A DNA stretch of 64,000 nt. Origin: Klebsiella pneumoniae. Lineage in GTDB: Bacteria > Pseudomonadota > Gammaproteobacteria > Enterobacterales > Enterobacteriaceae. The position numbers and the translations under genes are program-made. Where the stretch lies: NCBI RefSeq assembly GCF_000742135.1, contig NZ_KN046818.1, positions 1,426,841 through 1,490,840 of the forward strand, read 5' to 3'. The notes under the pieces are model-generated. The model did not search any database. It was not told the DNA's origin and saw only the letters and a list, made by a program, of their open reading frames with translations. The stretch's first letter is position 1; every line of letters begins with the position of its first letter. This document shows, in pieces, positions 49,614-58,197 of this stretch.

Positions 49614-49798
49614 GGATGGCCAGCATACTATCGCGGTGCTATCAAAACATCCCTGCAAAACGAAATAGGGATAAAAGAAGCACTGGCGAACTGCAGTCTG
49701 GAAGAGCGAGTCGTAGAGCTCGATATGGCATCGGACGAGAAGGGTAGGAGATTACCCGGGAAGAGATGTTAATCTTTTCATCAAACCGGCGTGATTAA
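49614..49798 (+). pseudogene. Frameshifted gene remnant
   Basis: A startless frame from 49614 reads WPAYYRGAIKTSLQNEIGI, then EERVVELDMASDEKG. A shift of frame near 49747 continues EITREEMLIFSSNRRD and a stop at 49798. The two parts join to a plausible protein C-terminus, which argues for a real gene broken by a frameshift. I do not recognise the family. Just upstream, EQSLVEDFTFPEGFEKGG (about 49541-49597) before a stop could be another fragment. Confidence 0.4.
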
Positions 49799-49921
49799 TA
49801 ACGGGCAACAGAATCAGAGCGGCTCGGGGTTTTGAGAGCAATACTTCTGTAAAGGCCACGGCTGTGGATGCGCTGTTATGAATGTATTTGTAAAATTTAT
49901 CACCATCCAGAGTCGCCTTGA

Positions 49922-50126
49922 AAAAAAAAGCCCAGCGACAGGCTGGGGTGTAATTACACGCATAAAGGGATATGCCATTTTCAACACAATATGCGAATCT
50001 TAATTTATGGAATAACTGCGGGTGAGCTACCCGCTTCCATAAAGATTGCAGGGGAAACTATACTGTATTTAATGACCAGGAATCCATCCTTATCGATGTG
50101 CTATTTTTCTTACTTGTGTAATACGG
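49922..50126 (-). ncRNA. Putative structured small RNA, element B
   Basis: Second minus-strand copy of the element described at 49284-49492, about 205 bases. The terminator is CCCAGC/GCTGGG (49931-49947) with U9. Its long hairpin has a 9-bp closing stem TTTATGGAA/TTCCATAAA and a 6-bp inner stem GCGGGT/ACCCGC around AGCTC. Conserved blocks with A include AAATAGCACA and TGGATTCCTGGT. A -10-like TATTTT at 50133-50138 marks the approximate 5' end. A nine-codon frame (ATGGATTCC...) is not kept in copy A, so the product is most likely RNA only. Confidence 0.6.
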
Positions 50127-50138
50127 AAAGTGAAAATA

Positions 50139-51067
50139 GCCCGATAAACTATCTTTTACCGATATGCCGACTAAAACAGGAAAGCCGTCTGCCTGCTTAT
50201 CCAGTGGGCGAATAATTCATATCATTAGCGGGAGGCTCTCCCTTCCTGACCTCAATTCCTGATGGTGGCGTATAGGGGGATAGCTGATTGATATGCTTTA
50301 TCAAGGATATTGCGCCTCCATCGGCGGAATGCTGTGGCAATCGAAGCCCTGCTGAACATGGCGATCGGGCAGGCCCGATGGAGAGAAAAGTGCGGGCGTT
50401 GTTGCTAATTTCCTGAGACGGGCGTAATGACCGTCTCAAGCATACCCCGGGAATTCTCAACTGCATTTCAGGCGTAAATAGGGCCTACAGAACCTTCAGG
50501 TTTATATATAAGCGTCTGAGACTTCTACAGCAGCAAGCCAGATGTGGTTATTGTGAGTTCGGAAGTTGAACTGGGCCTCATGGAATGCAACCGGGCCGAC
50601 ATTTTGAGTTTTGTGAAGGGTATCAGCAGTAACAACCATCCCCGGTTCTCAGGTGAAGGGGGTAGGGGCGAGGCGACTGGATATCACTGGCCAGGCTTTC
50701 GCTTACCCCACACGCCCCGCCATAATGTGAATCTATGACCAGGCAAACCACAATGAAAGACACGCTTGCGACGTCTCTTTAGTAGCATTTTTCCCGAAGA
50801 GAAGTGAGCTATGTCATTGAAATTTCGGTGACTAATTGGTTTTGAAAGGCGATTTTTTTCTTGCCATAATAAAGTTAACATTAAGGCGATTACGATCAAA
50901 AAAATTGTTCTGATTAAAGCACAGCGGCATGTTATTGCGTAAACTTTAAAAACTTTACCAACTCGCTGTTTCTTTAAGGTCATTTGTACGCTTTACTCAC
51001 CGGTTGCTGCGGCGCGGTCAGAGTGGCGCGGCATATTTTGTTTGGAAAGGATACTTGGGTGGCTCTT
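50139..51067. other. Gene-free island upstream of dacC
   Basis: About 930 bases without a supported gene. It holds two perfect inverted repeats: ATCGGGC-AG-GCCCGAT (50363-50378) and TGAGACGG-N9-CCGTCTCA (50414-50438). A short plus-strand frame near 50540 reads SKPDVVIVSSEVELGLMECN and on to ADILSFVKG before degenerating, which may be coding debris. The last 200 bases are AT-rich and should include the dacC promoter. Confidence 0.45.
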
Positions 51068-52270
51068 ATGATGCATGACGCTTTTTCCCTTCGCGGCCTC
51101 GCGGCAGGTTGCGCGCTGTTATTTCTTGTCGCACCTGCGGTGCAGGCTGCGGAACAACTCCCCGACGCCCCTTCAATTGACGCTCGCGCCTGGATCCTGA
51201 TGGACTATGCCAGCGGGAAGGTGCTCAGCGAAGGCAATGCCGATGAAAAACTCGACCCGGCCAGTCTGACGAAGATCATGACCAGCTACGTGGTAGGGCA
51301 GGCAATAAAAGCAGGAAAAATCAAACTGACCGATATGGTGACCGTTGGGCGCGATGCCTGGGCGACCGGCAACCCGGCGCTGCGCGGCTCATCGGTGATG
51401 TTCCTCAAGCCTGGCATGCAGGTTTCCGTAGAAGATCTGAACAAAGGGGTCATCATTCAGTCCGGTAACGACGCCAGCATTGCGATTGCTGACTACGTAG
51501 CGGGCAGCCAGGACGCTTTCGTTAGCCTGATGAACGGCTACGCCAAAAAAATGGGGCTGACCAACACCACCTTTATGACCGTCCACGGCCTTGACGCGCC
51601 GGGGCAGTTCAGCACCGCCCGCGATATGGCGCTGCTGACCAAAGCGATGATCCACGACGTACCGGAAGAGTATGCGGTACATAAAGAGAAAGAGTTCACT
51701 TTCAATAAAATTCGCCAGCCGAACCGCAACCGCCTGCTGTGGAGCAGCAACCTCAACGCCGATGGCGTGAAAACCGGGACCACCGCCGGGGCCGGCTATA
51801 ACCTCGTCTCCTCGGCCACTCAGGGTGATATGCGTTTGATCGCCGTGGTGCTGGGGACCAAAACCGACCGCATTCGCTTTAACGAGTCAGAAAAACTGCT
51901 GACCTGGGGCTTCCGCTTCTTTGAAACCGTGACGCCGATTAAACCAGATGCCACCTTCGTTACCCAGCGCGTGTGGTTTGGCGATAGCAATGAAGCGAAA
52001 CTGGGGGCTGGCGAGGCGGGCTCTATCACTTTGCCGAAGGGCCAACTGAAAAACCTGAAAGCCAGCTATACCTTAAATCAGCCGCAGCTTACCGCGCCGC
52101 TGGAGAAGGGGCAGGTGGTCGGGACTATCGACTTTAAGCTAAATGATAAAACCATTGAACAGCGTCCGCTGATTGTCATGGAGCCGGTAAAAGAGGGCGG
52201 CTTCTTCAGCCGGATGATCGACTTCGTGCTGATGAAACTGCACGGCTGGTTCGGCAGCTGGTTCTCCTGA
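51068..52270 (+). CDS. dacC: D-alanyl-D-alanine carboxypeptidase DacC (PBP6)
   Basis: Membrane-anchored low-molecular-weight penicillin-binding protein that trims the terminal D-Ala of peptidoglycan stem peptides. The 400-residue precursor has a signal peptide ending VQAAEQ, the active-site SxxK in SLTK (S66, K69), SGN in IIQSGNDAS and KTGTT, then the beta-rich domain and a C-terminal amphipathic anchor ([15 protein letters not shown]). The ATG at 51068 gives the family length; a second ATG follows directly. An open frame runs upstream to 50984 but lacks secretory sense. Confidence 0.95.
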   Translation: MMHDAFSLRGLAAGCALLFLVAPAVQAAEQLPDAPSIDARAWILMDYASGKVLSEGNADEKLDPASLTKIMTSYVVGQAIKAGKIKLTDMVTVGRDAWATGNPALRGSSVMFLKPGMQVSVEDLNKGVIIQSGNDASIAIADYVAGSQDAFVSLMNGYAKKMGLTNTTFMTVHGLDAPGQFSTARDMALLTKAMIHDVPEEYAVHKEKEFTFNKIRQPNRNRLLWSSNLNADGVKTGTTAGAGYNLVSSATQGDMRLIAVVLGTKTDRIRFNESEKLLTWGFRFFETVTPIKPDATFVTQRVWFGDSNEAKLGAGEAGSITLPKGQLKNLKASYTLNQPQLTAPLEKGQVVGTIDFKLNDKTIEQRPLIVMEPVKEGGFFSRMIDFVLMKLHGWFGSWFS

Positions 52271-52273
52271 TGC

Positions 52274-52301
52274 CTGCCCGCGCCCTGCGGGGCGCGGGCA
52301 G
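52274..52301. terminator. Hairpin between convergent dacC and deoR
   Basis: Perfect 11-bp stem CTGCCCGCGCC / GGCGCGGGCAG with a 6-base loop, directly between the two stop codons. It lacks a T-run on either side, so it may block or protect rather than terminate fully. Confidence 0.5.
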
Positions 52302-52308
52302 CGACGCT

Positions 52309-53067
52309 TCAATACAGTAGGGAAATCTGCTGCGCCTTCGCCAGCGCGACCAGCTCATCATCCGGGCAGATATCGCTGGCGATCACGTCAAATTTCGCTA
52401 ACGCCCCCATGCGCGCCGGACGCACTTTGCCAAACTTGCTGTGGTCGACCACCAGCACGTGATAGCGCGCGTGACGCATCGCCCAGTGCTTAACCGGCAG
52501 CTCTTCCAGGTTATAGCAGGTCGCCCCCTGCTCGCAGTCGATCCCCGCCGCCGAGTAAAAGGCGATATCAGGGCTCAGATGGCTGAGGGTATCCTCAAGG
52601 CTCAGCGGCATAAAAATCGCGTTGCTGGCATGAAACTCCCCACCGCACAGGACCGCGCGGCACTGGGGTTTTTCCTGCAGGGCCAGAAAGGTGTTCAGGG
52701 AGTAGCAGACGCCGGTGAAGGGCAGGGCATCGTCAATGGCGTCAATAATCCACGGCGTGGTGGTCCCGCAGTCGAAGAAGGCCATCTGATGGGCCTCCAG
52801 CAGCGCGGCCGCATGGCGAGCGGCACGGCGTTTTTCCTCGACCAGCCGGGTTTTTTGATCGCTGAGCAGGTAATGGGTGGCGCTGCGCGGCTCCAGCACA
52901 ATGTATCCGCCGAGCAGCACAACCGGGCCGCTGTGGCCATTGAGGTCGCGACGAATGGTCATTTCCGACACCCCAAGCAGGGAAGCGGCTTCTTTCAGAT
53001 GCAGCTTATCGCTGCGTTTAAGTGCCTGAATGAGCTGACTGATACGTTCGTCACGGCGAGTTTCCAT
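52309..53067 (-). CDS. deoR: Deoxyribose operon repressor DeoR
   Basis: Repressor of nucleoside catabolism (deoCABD, nupG, tsx), relieved by deoxyribose-5-phosphate. The 252-residue protein has the DeoR N-terminal helix-turn-helix (HLKEAASLLGVSEMTIRRDL, residues about 23-42) and the DeoRC sensor domain with FFDCGTTTPWIIDAI-type phosphosugar loop (here AFFDCGTTTPWI) and VVDHSKFGKVRPARMG. The deo operon itself is elsewhere. Confidence 0.95.
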   Translation of the reverse strand: METRRDERISQLIQALKRSDKLHLKEAASLLGVSEMTIRRDLNGHSGPVVLLGGYIVLEPRSATHYLLSDQKTRLVEEKRRAARHAAALLEAHQMAFFDCGTTTPWIIDAIDDALPFTGVCYSLNTFLALQEKPQCRAVLCGGEFHASNAIFMPLSLEDTLSHLSPDIAFYSAAGIDCEQGATCYNLEELPVKHWAMRHARYHVLVVDHSKFGKVRPARMGALAKFDVIASDICPDDELVALAKAQQISLLY

Positions 53068-53080
53068 ATTCCCTCTGCGC

Positions 53081-53106
53081 TAAAATCGCCCTGCGGGGGC
53101 AGGGCG
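53081..53106 (-). terminator. Terminator of ybjG
   Basis: Stem CGCCCTGC / GCAGGGCG with a four-base loop, followed on the minus strand by ATTTTA; 63 bases after ybjG and before the deoR start. Confidence 0.65.
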
Positions 53107-53168
53107 TTAGCGGGATTTTACCTGTCGCTTGCGGGTTAGTCACGCGGTGGCCGCAGCGACGGCGGCGT

Positions 53169-53762
53169 TTAGCCGCGCACCCAACCTTTGCGGATTGGCA
53201 AGGAGAAGCAGAGACGATACAGCCGCTGCAGCTGATGGTATAGCGCCGGGCCGAACGTATGCCAGATCAGCGCCGCGCCAAGGCAGCCGCACATCCCGGC
53301 CAGCAGCCCGCCGACCATATCCAGCGGCCAGTGCACGCCGAGATAGACACGGGACCAGGCGATGGCGGCGGCAATGGCCATCAGCAGGGCGCCGGACCAC
53401 AGGCGATGCCAGAACAGGAAGGCCAGGGCAAAGGTAAAGCTGACGGTGCCATGGTCGCTGGGGAAGGAGTCGTCCGCCGCGTGGTGCAGGAAGTTATAGC
53501 CTACGCCGGCGACAAACGGCCGATCGTGCGGATAGAGGTGGCCGATCGCCCACGACACGGTCAGGCTGATCGTCAGCGCCAGCATCAGCTTAAACACCAT
53601 CTGCCGCTGGGCAGGCCCCCACAGCCACAATGTCACCACCAGCAGAGGTACGATCAGAATCAGATCTTTAGCGATGAAGATCGCCATCTCAATGGCCCAC
53701 TGCGGCGAGGCAGGCGTCGCGTTGAGCAGGGCGAACAGCGCATAGTTAATTTTTTCCAGCAT
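53169..53762 (-). CDS. ybjG: Undecaprenyl-diphosphate phosphatase YbjG
   Basis: Inner-membrane PAP2-family phosphatase that recycles the undecaprenyl carrier; extra copies confer bacitracin tolerance in E. coli. The 197-residue protein has several spans and the three PAP2 motifs: PHDRPF (motif 1 end), SFPSDHGT and SRVYLGVHWPLDM, with the catalytic histidines. ATG at 53762 begins MLEKINYAL as in E. coli; the frame to 53792 is not supported by a ribosome site. Confidence 0.95.
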   Translation of the reverse strand: MLEKINYALFALLNATPASPQWAIEMAIFIAKDLILIVPLLVVTLWLWGPAQRQMVFKLMLALTISLTVSWAIGHLYPHDRPFVAGVGYNFLHHAADDSFPSDHGTVSFTFALAFLFWHRLWSGALLMAIAAAIAWSRVYLGVHWPLDMVGGLLAGMCGCLGAALIWHTFGPALYHQLQRLYRLCFSLPIRKGWVRG

Positions 53763-54089
53763 AGACTTCCAGGCTCGTTGGTCCGATAGCAATTAAGCCG
53801 CCTACCCTAAATAAAAGCGGTGCGGAGTTAAAGGCGGCATTGTCTTAAAGATCAGGTTGTTATGAAATCCACTACCATAAAGTCTACGGCTAACAGCCTG
53901 AAAAACGTCAGTATATCGTTTGTCACATTGCTGAAACATAAACGGAATATATACACAGGCTGAATAACAGGGGAGAGGCAGGACGATGGCGCACGGCTCG
54001 TAATATTGTGCGGTGTCACCCACAATTCACTATCTCCGCGCCGGGAGTTTCATTACACTTTGCGCGATTTTTGATAGATAAGAGATTTC
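53763..54089. other. ybjG-mdfA intergenic region
   Basis: About 330 bases between divergent genes. It must contain both promoters, but I find no convincing operator. GTTTA-like half sites occur (minus strand CCGTTTATGTTTC near 53934-53946), yet not in a proper PhoP-type direct repeat. Confidence 0.4.
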
Positions 54090-55322
54090 ATGCAAAATTA
54101 TTCGCTTTCAGGCCGCCGCCTCGGAAGGCAGGCGCTGTTGTTCCCGTTATGTCTGGTGCTGTACGAGTTTTCCACTTATATCGGCAACGATATGATTCAG
54201 CCGGGCATGTTAGCCGTGGTGCAGGAATTTCAGGTGGGCAACGAATGGGTACCTACCTCAATGACTGCCTATCTGGCAGGCGGCATGTTTTTACAGTGGC
54301 TGCTGGGGCCGCTGTCGGATCGTATTGGCCGCCGTCCGGTGATGTTGACCGGCGTAGTATGGTTCATCGTCACCTGCCTGGCGACGCTGCTGGCGCAGAC
54401 CATTGAGCAGTTTACCCTGCTGCGCTTCCTGCAGGGGATCAGCCTGTGCTTTATCGGCGCGGTGGGCTATGCGGCGATACAGGAGTCCTTTGAGGAGGCG
54501 GTGTGTATCAAAATCACCGCCCTGATGGCTAACGTGGCGCTGATAGCCCCGCTGCTGGGGCCGCTGGTGGGCGCCGCCTGGGTGCATATCCTGCCGTGGG
54601 AGATGATGTTTGTCCTGTTCGCCGTGCTGGCGGCCATCTCGTTCTTCGGCCTGCAGCGGGCGATGCCGGAGACCGCGACGCGGCTGGGCGAAAAGCTGTC
54701 GGTGAAAGAGCTGGGCCGCGACTATCGGCTGGTGCTGAAGAACCTGCGCTTCGTCGCCGGCGCGCTGGCCACCGGCTTTGTCAGCCTGCCGCTGCTGGCG
54801 TGGATTGCCCAGTCGCCGGTGATTATTATCAGCGGCGAACAGGCCACCAGCTATGAGTACGGCATGCTGCAGGTGCCGATTTTCGGGGCGCTGATTGCCG
54901 GCAACCTGGTGCTGGCGCGCCTGACTGCGCGCCGGACCGTGCGCTCGCTGATTATCATGGGCGGTTGGCCGATCATGTTTGGCCTGATCCTCTCTGCGGC
55001 GGCGACCGTGGTCTCTTCCCACGCTTATCTGTGGATGACGGCCGGTCTGAGCTTCTACGCCTTCGGGATTGGCCTCGCGAACGCCGGCCTGGTGCGTTTA
55101 ACCCTGTTCGCCAGCGAGATGAGTAAAGGCACGGTCTCGGCGGCGATGGGAATGCTGCAGATGCTGATCTTCACCGTCGGCATCGAGCTCAGCAAACATG
55201 CTTACGAGCTGGGCGGCAACGGGCTGTTCAGCCTGTTTAACCTGCTGGGTGGGGTACTATGGCTGGGGCTGATGATTTACTTTCTGAAAGATAAAAGCGT
55301 CGGCAATTCGCAGCAGGGGTAG
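54090..55322 (+). CDS. mdfA: Multidrug efflux MFS transporter MdfA
   Basis: Twelve-span drug/proton antiporter (Cmr) that exports chloramphenicol, quaternary ammonium compounds and other lipophilic cations, and supports alkaline pH tolerance. The 410-residue protein keeps the membrane-embedded acidic residues Glu26 and Asp34 ([15 protein letters not shown]) that E. coli MdfA uses for cation recognition, the motif A-like [12 protein letters not shown] and motif [13 protein letters not shown]. Intrinsic chromosomal gene in enterics. Confidence 0.96.
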   Translation: MQNYSLSGRRLGRQALLFPLCLVLYEFSTYIGNDMIQPGMLAVVQEFQVGNEWVPTSMTAYLAGGMFLQWLLGPLSDRIGRRPVMLTGVVWFIVTCLATLLAQTIEQFTLLRFLQGISLCFIGAVGYAAIQESFEEAVCIKITALMANVALIAPLLGPLVGAAWVHILPWEMMFVLFAVLAAISFFGLQRAMPETATRLGEKLSVKELGRDYRLVLKNLRFVAGALATGFVSLPLLAWIAQSPVIIISGEQATSYEYGMLQVPIFGALIAGNLVLARLTARRTVRSLIIMGGWPIMFGLILSAAATVVSSHAYLWMTAGLSFYAFGIGLANAGLVRLTLFASEMSKGTVSAAMGMLQMLIFTVGIELSKHAYELGGNGLFSLFNLLGGVLWLGLMIYFLKDKSVGNSQQG

Positions 55323-55331
55323 TTGTTTTCA

Positions 55332-55355
55332 ACCCGGATGCGCTCGCATCCGGGT
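55332..55355. terminator. Hairpin between convergent mdfA and ybjI
   Basis: Perfect 11-bp stem ACCCGGATGCG / CGCATCCGGGT with a two-base loop, centred between the stop codons. On the minus strand it is followed by TGAAAAC, without a strong U-run. Confidence 0.5.
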
Positions 55356-55359
55356 CTTA

Positions 55360-56172
55360 TCAGGCGAACGGCACTTCGCGATCCAACACCTTATCAATAA
55401 TCTGCAGGACACCTTCTTCGTTGTTATGCGGCGCCTGATAGCGGGCGACGGCTTTGACGTCTTCCCGGGCGTTGGCCATGGCAAAGCCAAACCCGGCGTG
55501 CTGCAGCATTTCGATATCGTTGCCGCTGTCGCCGAACGCCACTACCTCGTGATCCTCAATGCCCCAGCGCTGCTGCAAAATGCGCAGCCCGTTGGCTTTG
55601 TGCACACCCGGGATAATTAAGTCGATGCTGCCGTAGCCGGTGGCCACCGCGGTGACCATGTCCCCCAGCGCCGCGTGCAGCTTCGGCTGAATTTCCGGGA
55701 TCAGGCTGTCTGGCACGTTGAGACCAAATTTGAGGATGGTGTCATCGAGATGGTTAAAATCATCCACCAGTTCAAGGCGGTGATAATACTTCGCCGCCAC
55801 CGTCTTCAGCGCGTCGTTGTAGCGATTGAGGGTGTAGGCGCTGCGCTTCCCGCAGGCGATGATTTCGATATTCGGCAACGTCTGCAGATGGTCGACCACG
55901 GCGTTGAAGTGGTGAACCGGCAGTTGGCAGTTGAAGACGTCTTCATTGCCGCTCACCACCCAGCCGCCGTTTTCCGCCACGAAGGCGATCTGATGGGCGA
56001 TCTCCGGGAAAAAGGAGATCAGCTGATAATATTGGTTGCCGCTGGCGACCACGAAGCGAATATTCTGTTCGCGCATTCGCTGGTACTGGGCGAGGAAGCG
56101 CGGCCGGTTGTAAGTTTTGGCATCGCTTAAAAAGGTGCCGTCCATATCCACCGCAATCAGTTTGATGCTCAT
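55360..56172 (-). CDS. ybjI: YbjI, HAD-superfamily phosphatase
   Basis: Cof-type HAD phosphatase of 270 residues; the E. coli protein hydrolyses FMN and sugar phosphates such as erythrose-4-phosphate. Motifs are DMDGTFL (Asp9, Asp11), [16 protein letters not shown] and FGDSGNDIEML. It is strongly similar to YbiV in the same window (the segments [13 protein letters not shown] and LIIPG-HKANG are shared), an old duplication. Its ATG shares one base with the ybjJ stop, so they are one operon. E. coli ybjH, expected next to mdfA, is absent. Confidence 0.94.
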   Translation of the reverse strand: MSIKLIAVDMDGTFLSDAKTYNRPRFLAQYQRMREQNIRFVVASGNQYYQLISFFPEIAHQIAFVAENGGWVVSGNEDVFNCQLPVHHFNAVVDHLQTLPNIEIIACGKRSAYTLNRYNDALKTVAAKYYHRLELVDDFNHLDDTILKFGLNVPDSLIPEIQPKLHAALGDMVTAVATGYGSIDLIIPGVHKANGLRILQQRWGIEDHEVVAFGDSGNDIEMLQHAGFGFAMANAREDVKAVARYQAPHNNEEGVLQIIDKVLDREVPFA

Positions 56173-57374
56173 TAGCTGTTCTCCATAACGGGTTCAGATT
56201 GTGGCTTAGCCACCGCGCGGGCGACCAGCGCCGCCACCATCACCAGACCCAGCACCACCATCATGGCGCTGCGCAGGCCGAAGTGTTCGCCGAGGAAACC
56301 CAGCAGCGGCGGCCCGACGAGGAAAGCGAGATAGCCGGTGATCGCCACCACGCTGACGCGCTTGGGCGCGTCCGGCCCGGTATCGCTGGCGGCGGAGATG
56401 GTCAGCGGGAAGCCGAGCGAGGCGCCAATGCCCCACAGCAGCACCGAGATGCCCGCCACCCAGGGGTTATCGACGAAGATGATCAGGCCTATGCCGAGGG
56501 CGCCCATCACTGCGCTGCCGCGGACCACCGCCACCCGGCTGTAGCGATCGATAAACCAGCCGCCGGTAAAGCGGCCCAGCGTCATGCCGAGGGTGAAACC
56601 GGCATATATCAGGGAGCCGGAGGTGGGGCTAAAGCCGTGGCCATCCACCATCAGCAGCGGCAGCCAGTCGTTGGCCGAGCCTTCGGCAAAGGCCATCGCC
56701 AGGACAATGACGCCGATCAGCAGCAGCTGCGCGTCGCGCCACACCGGCAGACCTTTCGCCTCACCGTGGGCGACTTCGGCGGCATTTTTACCGGTGCCGT
56801 CGGGAATGGCGCGGATAGCAATGGCGATGGGCAGGATAGCCACCAGCGCAGCCGCCAGGATGTGCGGGGCGGCCGGCAGACCGAATCCGGTCACTGCCAT
56901 GCCCACCCCGGCGCCGAACAGGGTGCCAAAGCTGTAGAAGCCATGCATCATCGGCAGCACCGTTTTATTCATCTCCCGCTCGATCGCCGCGCCTTCGACG
57001 TTAATAGCGACCTCTGCAGAGCCGAAGCTGGCGCCGAAGATAGCCAGACCGAAGGCGAACAGCGGGGCGGAAGTGACCCACAGCGCCAGGCTGAGCACCA
57101 GCATGCCAAGCACGGCGAAGGACATGGTGGTGCGGATGACCTTGCGGGTACCAAAGCGCTTCACCAGCCACGCCGAGCAGAGAATACCGCTCATCGACCC
57201 CACCGACAGACCAAACAGCACCACGCCCATCTCTGCGGTGGATAGCGCCAACAGATCGCGGATCGCCGGCGTGCGGGTGGCCCAGGAGGCCATTAACAAG
57301 CCGGGGATGAAAAAGAACATAAACAGCGCCCATAGCCGAAGCTGTAGCGCTCTGCGCGAGGATTGCGTCGTCAT
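56172..57374 (-). CDS. ybjJ: YbjJ, MFS transporter
   Basis: Major facilitator of 400 residues with about twelve spans; FKMT/YbjJ family of unknown substrate. Marks include [21 protein letters not shown] and [11 protein letters not shown] near the N-terminus and [16 protein letters not shown] in the middle, typical of fucose-permease-like carriers. ATG at 57374 lies behind TTAAGGCGTTTACGG; the longer frame overlaps the divergent regulator. Heads the ybjJI operon. Confidence 0.9.
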   Translation of the reverse strand: MTTQSSRRALQLRLWALFMFFFIPGLLMASWATRTPAIRDLLALSTAEMGVVLFGLSVGSMSGILCSAWLVKRFGTRKVIRTTMSFAVLGMLVLSLALWVTSAPLFAFGLAIFGASFGSAEVAINVEGAAIEREMNKTVLPMMHGFYSFGTLFGAGVGMAVTGFGLPAAPHILAAALVAILPIAIAIRAIPDGTGKNAAEVAHGEAKGLPVWRDAQLLLIGVIVLAMAFAEGSANDWLPLLMVDGHGFSPTSGSLIYAGFTLGMTLGRFTGGWFIDRYSRVAVVRGSAVMGALGIGLIIFVDNPWVAGISVLLWGIGASLGFPLTISAASDTGPDAPKRVSVVAITGYLAFLVGPPLLGFLGEHFGLRSAMMVVLGLVMVAALVARAVAKPQSEPVMENS

Positions 57375-57418
57375 CCGTAAACGCCTTAAAGGAGAAGAGT
57401 GAAGACAACAGTAGCAAG

Positions 57419-57438
57419 TATGTGTACATTTGTACATA
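57419..57438. promoter_or_regulatory. Dyad between divergent ybjJ and rcdA
   Basis: TATGTGTACATTTGTACATA, containing two TGTACA palindromes two bases apart. It lies 18 bases before the rcdA start and about 45 before ybjJ, a typical place for a TetR regulator to control itself and its divergent neighbour. Confidence 0.6.
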
Positions 57439-57456
57439 AACCGGAAGAGGAAAATC

Positions 57457-58020
57457 ATGGCCCGTAGACCAAACGATCCGCAGCGCCGCGAGCGCATCCT
57501 GCAGGCGACGCTGGATACCATCGCGGCGCACGGCATCCATGCGGTGACGCACCGTAAAATCGCCACCTGCGCGAATGTGCCGCTGGGATCGCTGACCTAC
57601 TATTTCAGCGGCATTGAGGCGTTAATTGAGGAGGCGTTCAGCCTGTTTACCGCCGAGATGTCGGCGCAGTATCAGCAAGGCTTCGTCGGGGTAACGAACC
57701 GGGAACAAGCCTGCGATGCCATCGCGGATCTGATCTTCAGCGCCCAGGTGACCACGGCGCGCAATATGGAGCTGATGTACCAGCTGTACGCGTTCTGCAG
57801 CAGTCAGCCGGCGCTGAAGGCGGTGATGCAGAACTGGATGCGGCGCAGCCAGCAGACGCTGGAGCAGTGGTTCGCCCCCGATACCGCCCGCGGCCTCGAC
57901 GCCTTTATTGAAGGGATGACCTTGCACTTTGTCACCGACCGCGCGCCGCTGTCGAAGGCGGCAATCCGCATGATGGTCGGGCAGCTGGCGGGGGAGAGGG
58001 CGCAGGAAGAGGGGCGCTGA
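57457..58020 (+). CDS. rcdA: TetR-family regulator RcdA (YbjK)
   Basis: TetR-type transcription factor; in E. coli RcdA activates csgD and several stress genes. The 187-residue protein has the N-terminal helix-turn-helix ([20 protein letters not shown] then [19 protein letters not shown], residues about 9-47) and a ligand/dimer domain. ATG at 57457 follows AAGAGGAAAATC. Divergent from ybjJI. Confidence 0.9.
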   Translation: MARRPNDPQRRERILQATLDTIAAHGIHAVTHRKIATCANVPLGSLTYYFSGIEALIEEAFSLFTAEMSAQYQQGFVGVTNREQACDAIADLIFSAQVTTARNMELMYQLYAFCSSQPALKAVMQNWMRRSQQTLEQWFAPDTARGLDAFIEGMTLHFVTDRAPLSKAAIRMMVGQLAGERAQEEGR

Positions 58021-58057
58021 AGCGGCGTTTCACCCGGAATGGCTAAACGCAGGCAAC

Positions 58058-58136
58058 AAAAAACCCATCAACCTTGAACCGAAGTGGCGGGGTTGATGGG
58101 CTCCACAAAATGGGGACATCAAAGAAAAGCAGTGGC
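58058..58136 (-). ncRNA. rybB: RybB, sigma-E-dependent small RNA
   Basis: Hfq-binding small RNA of 79 nt that represses many outer-membrane protein mRNAs when sigma-E is active. The minus strand begins GCCACTGCTTTTCTTTGATG, the conserved 5' seed, and ends with the stem AACCTTGAACC.../GGTTGATGGG-type terminator and U6. It differs from the E. coli sequence I remember by about one base. Location between rcdA and ybjL is as in E. coli. Confidence 0.96.
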
Positions 58137-58141
58137 ATTAC

Positions 58142-58169
58142 TTATGACTGATGCCCTGAGAAAAAGTTC
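58142..58169 (-). promoter_or_regulatory. Sigma-E promoter of rybB
   Basis: Minus-strand GAACTT (58164-58169) and TCATAA (58142-58147), 16 bases apart, about 6 bases before the RNA start. GAACTT is the canonical sigma-E -35 element. Confidence 0.85.
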
Positions 58170-58197
58170 TGCCTGTGACGGCTTTTTTCTCAAAAAA

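Noticed and set aside
49926-50100. Possible short toxin peptide in the RNA elements (MDSWSLNTV in B)
   Set aside because: In copy A the frame begins with GTG and runs to a different length, is not hydrophobic, and has no spaced ribosome site in either copy.
50197-50466. 89-codon minus-strand frame in the dacC upstream island
   Set aside because: Crosses both perfect inverted repeats, has no good start site and no recognisable family.
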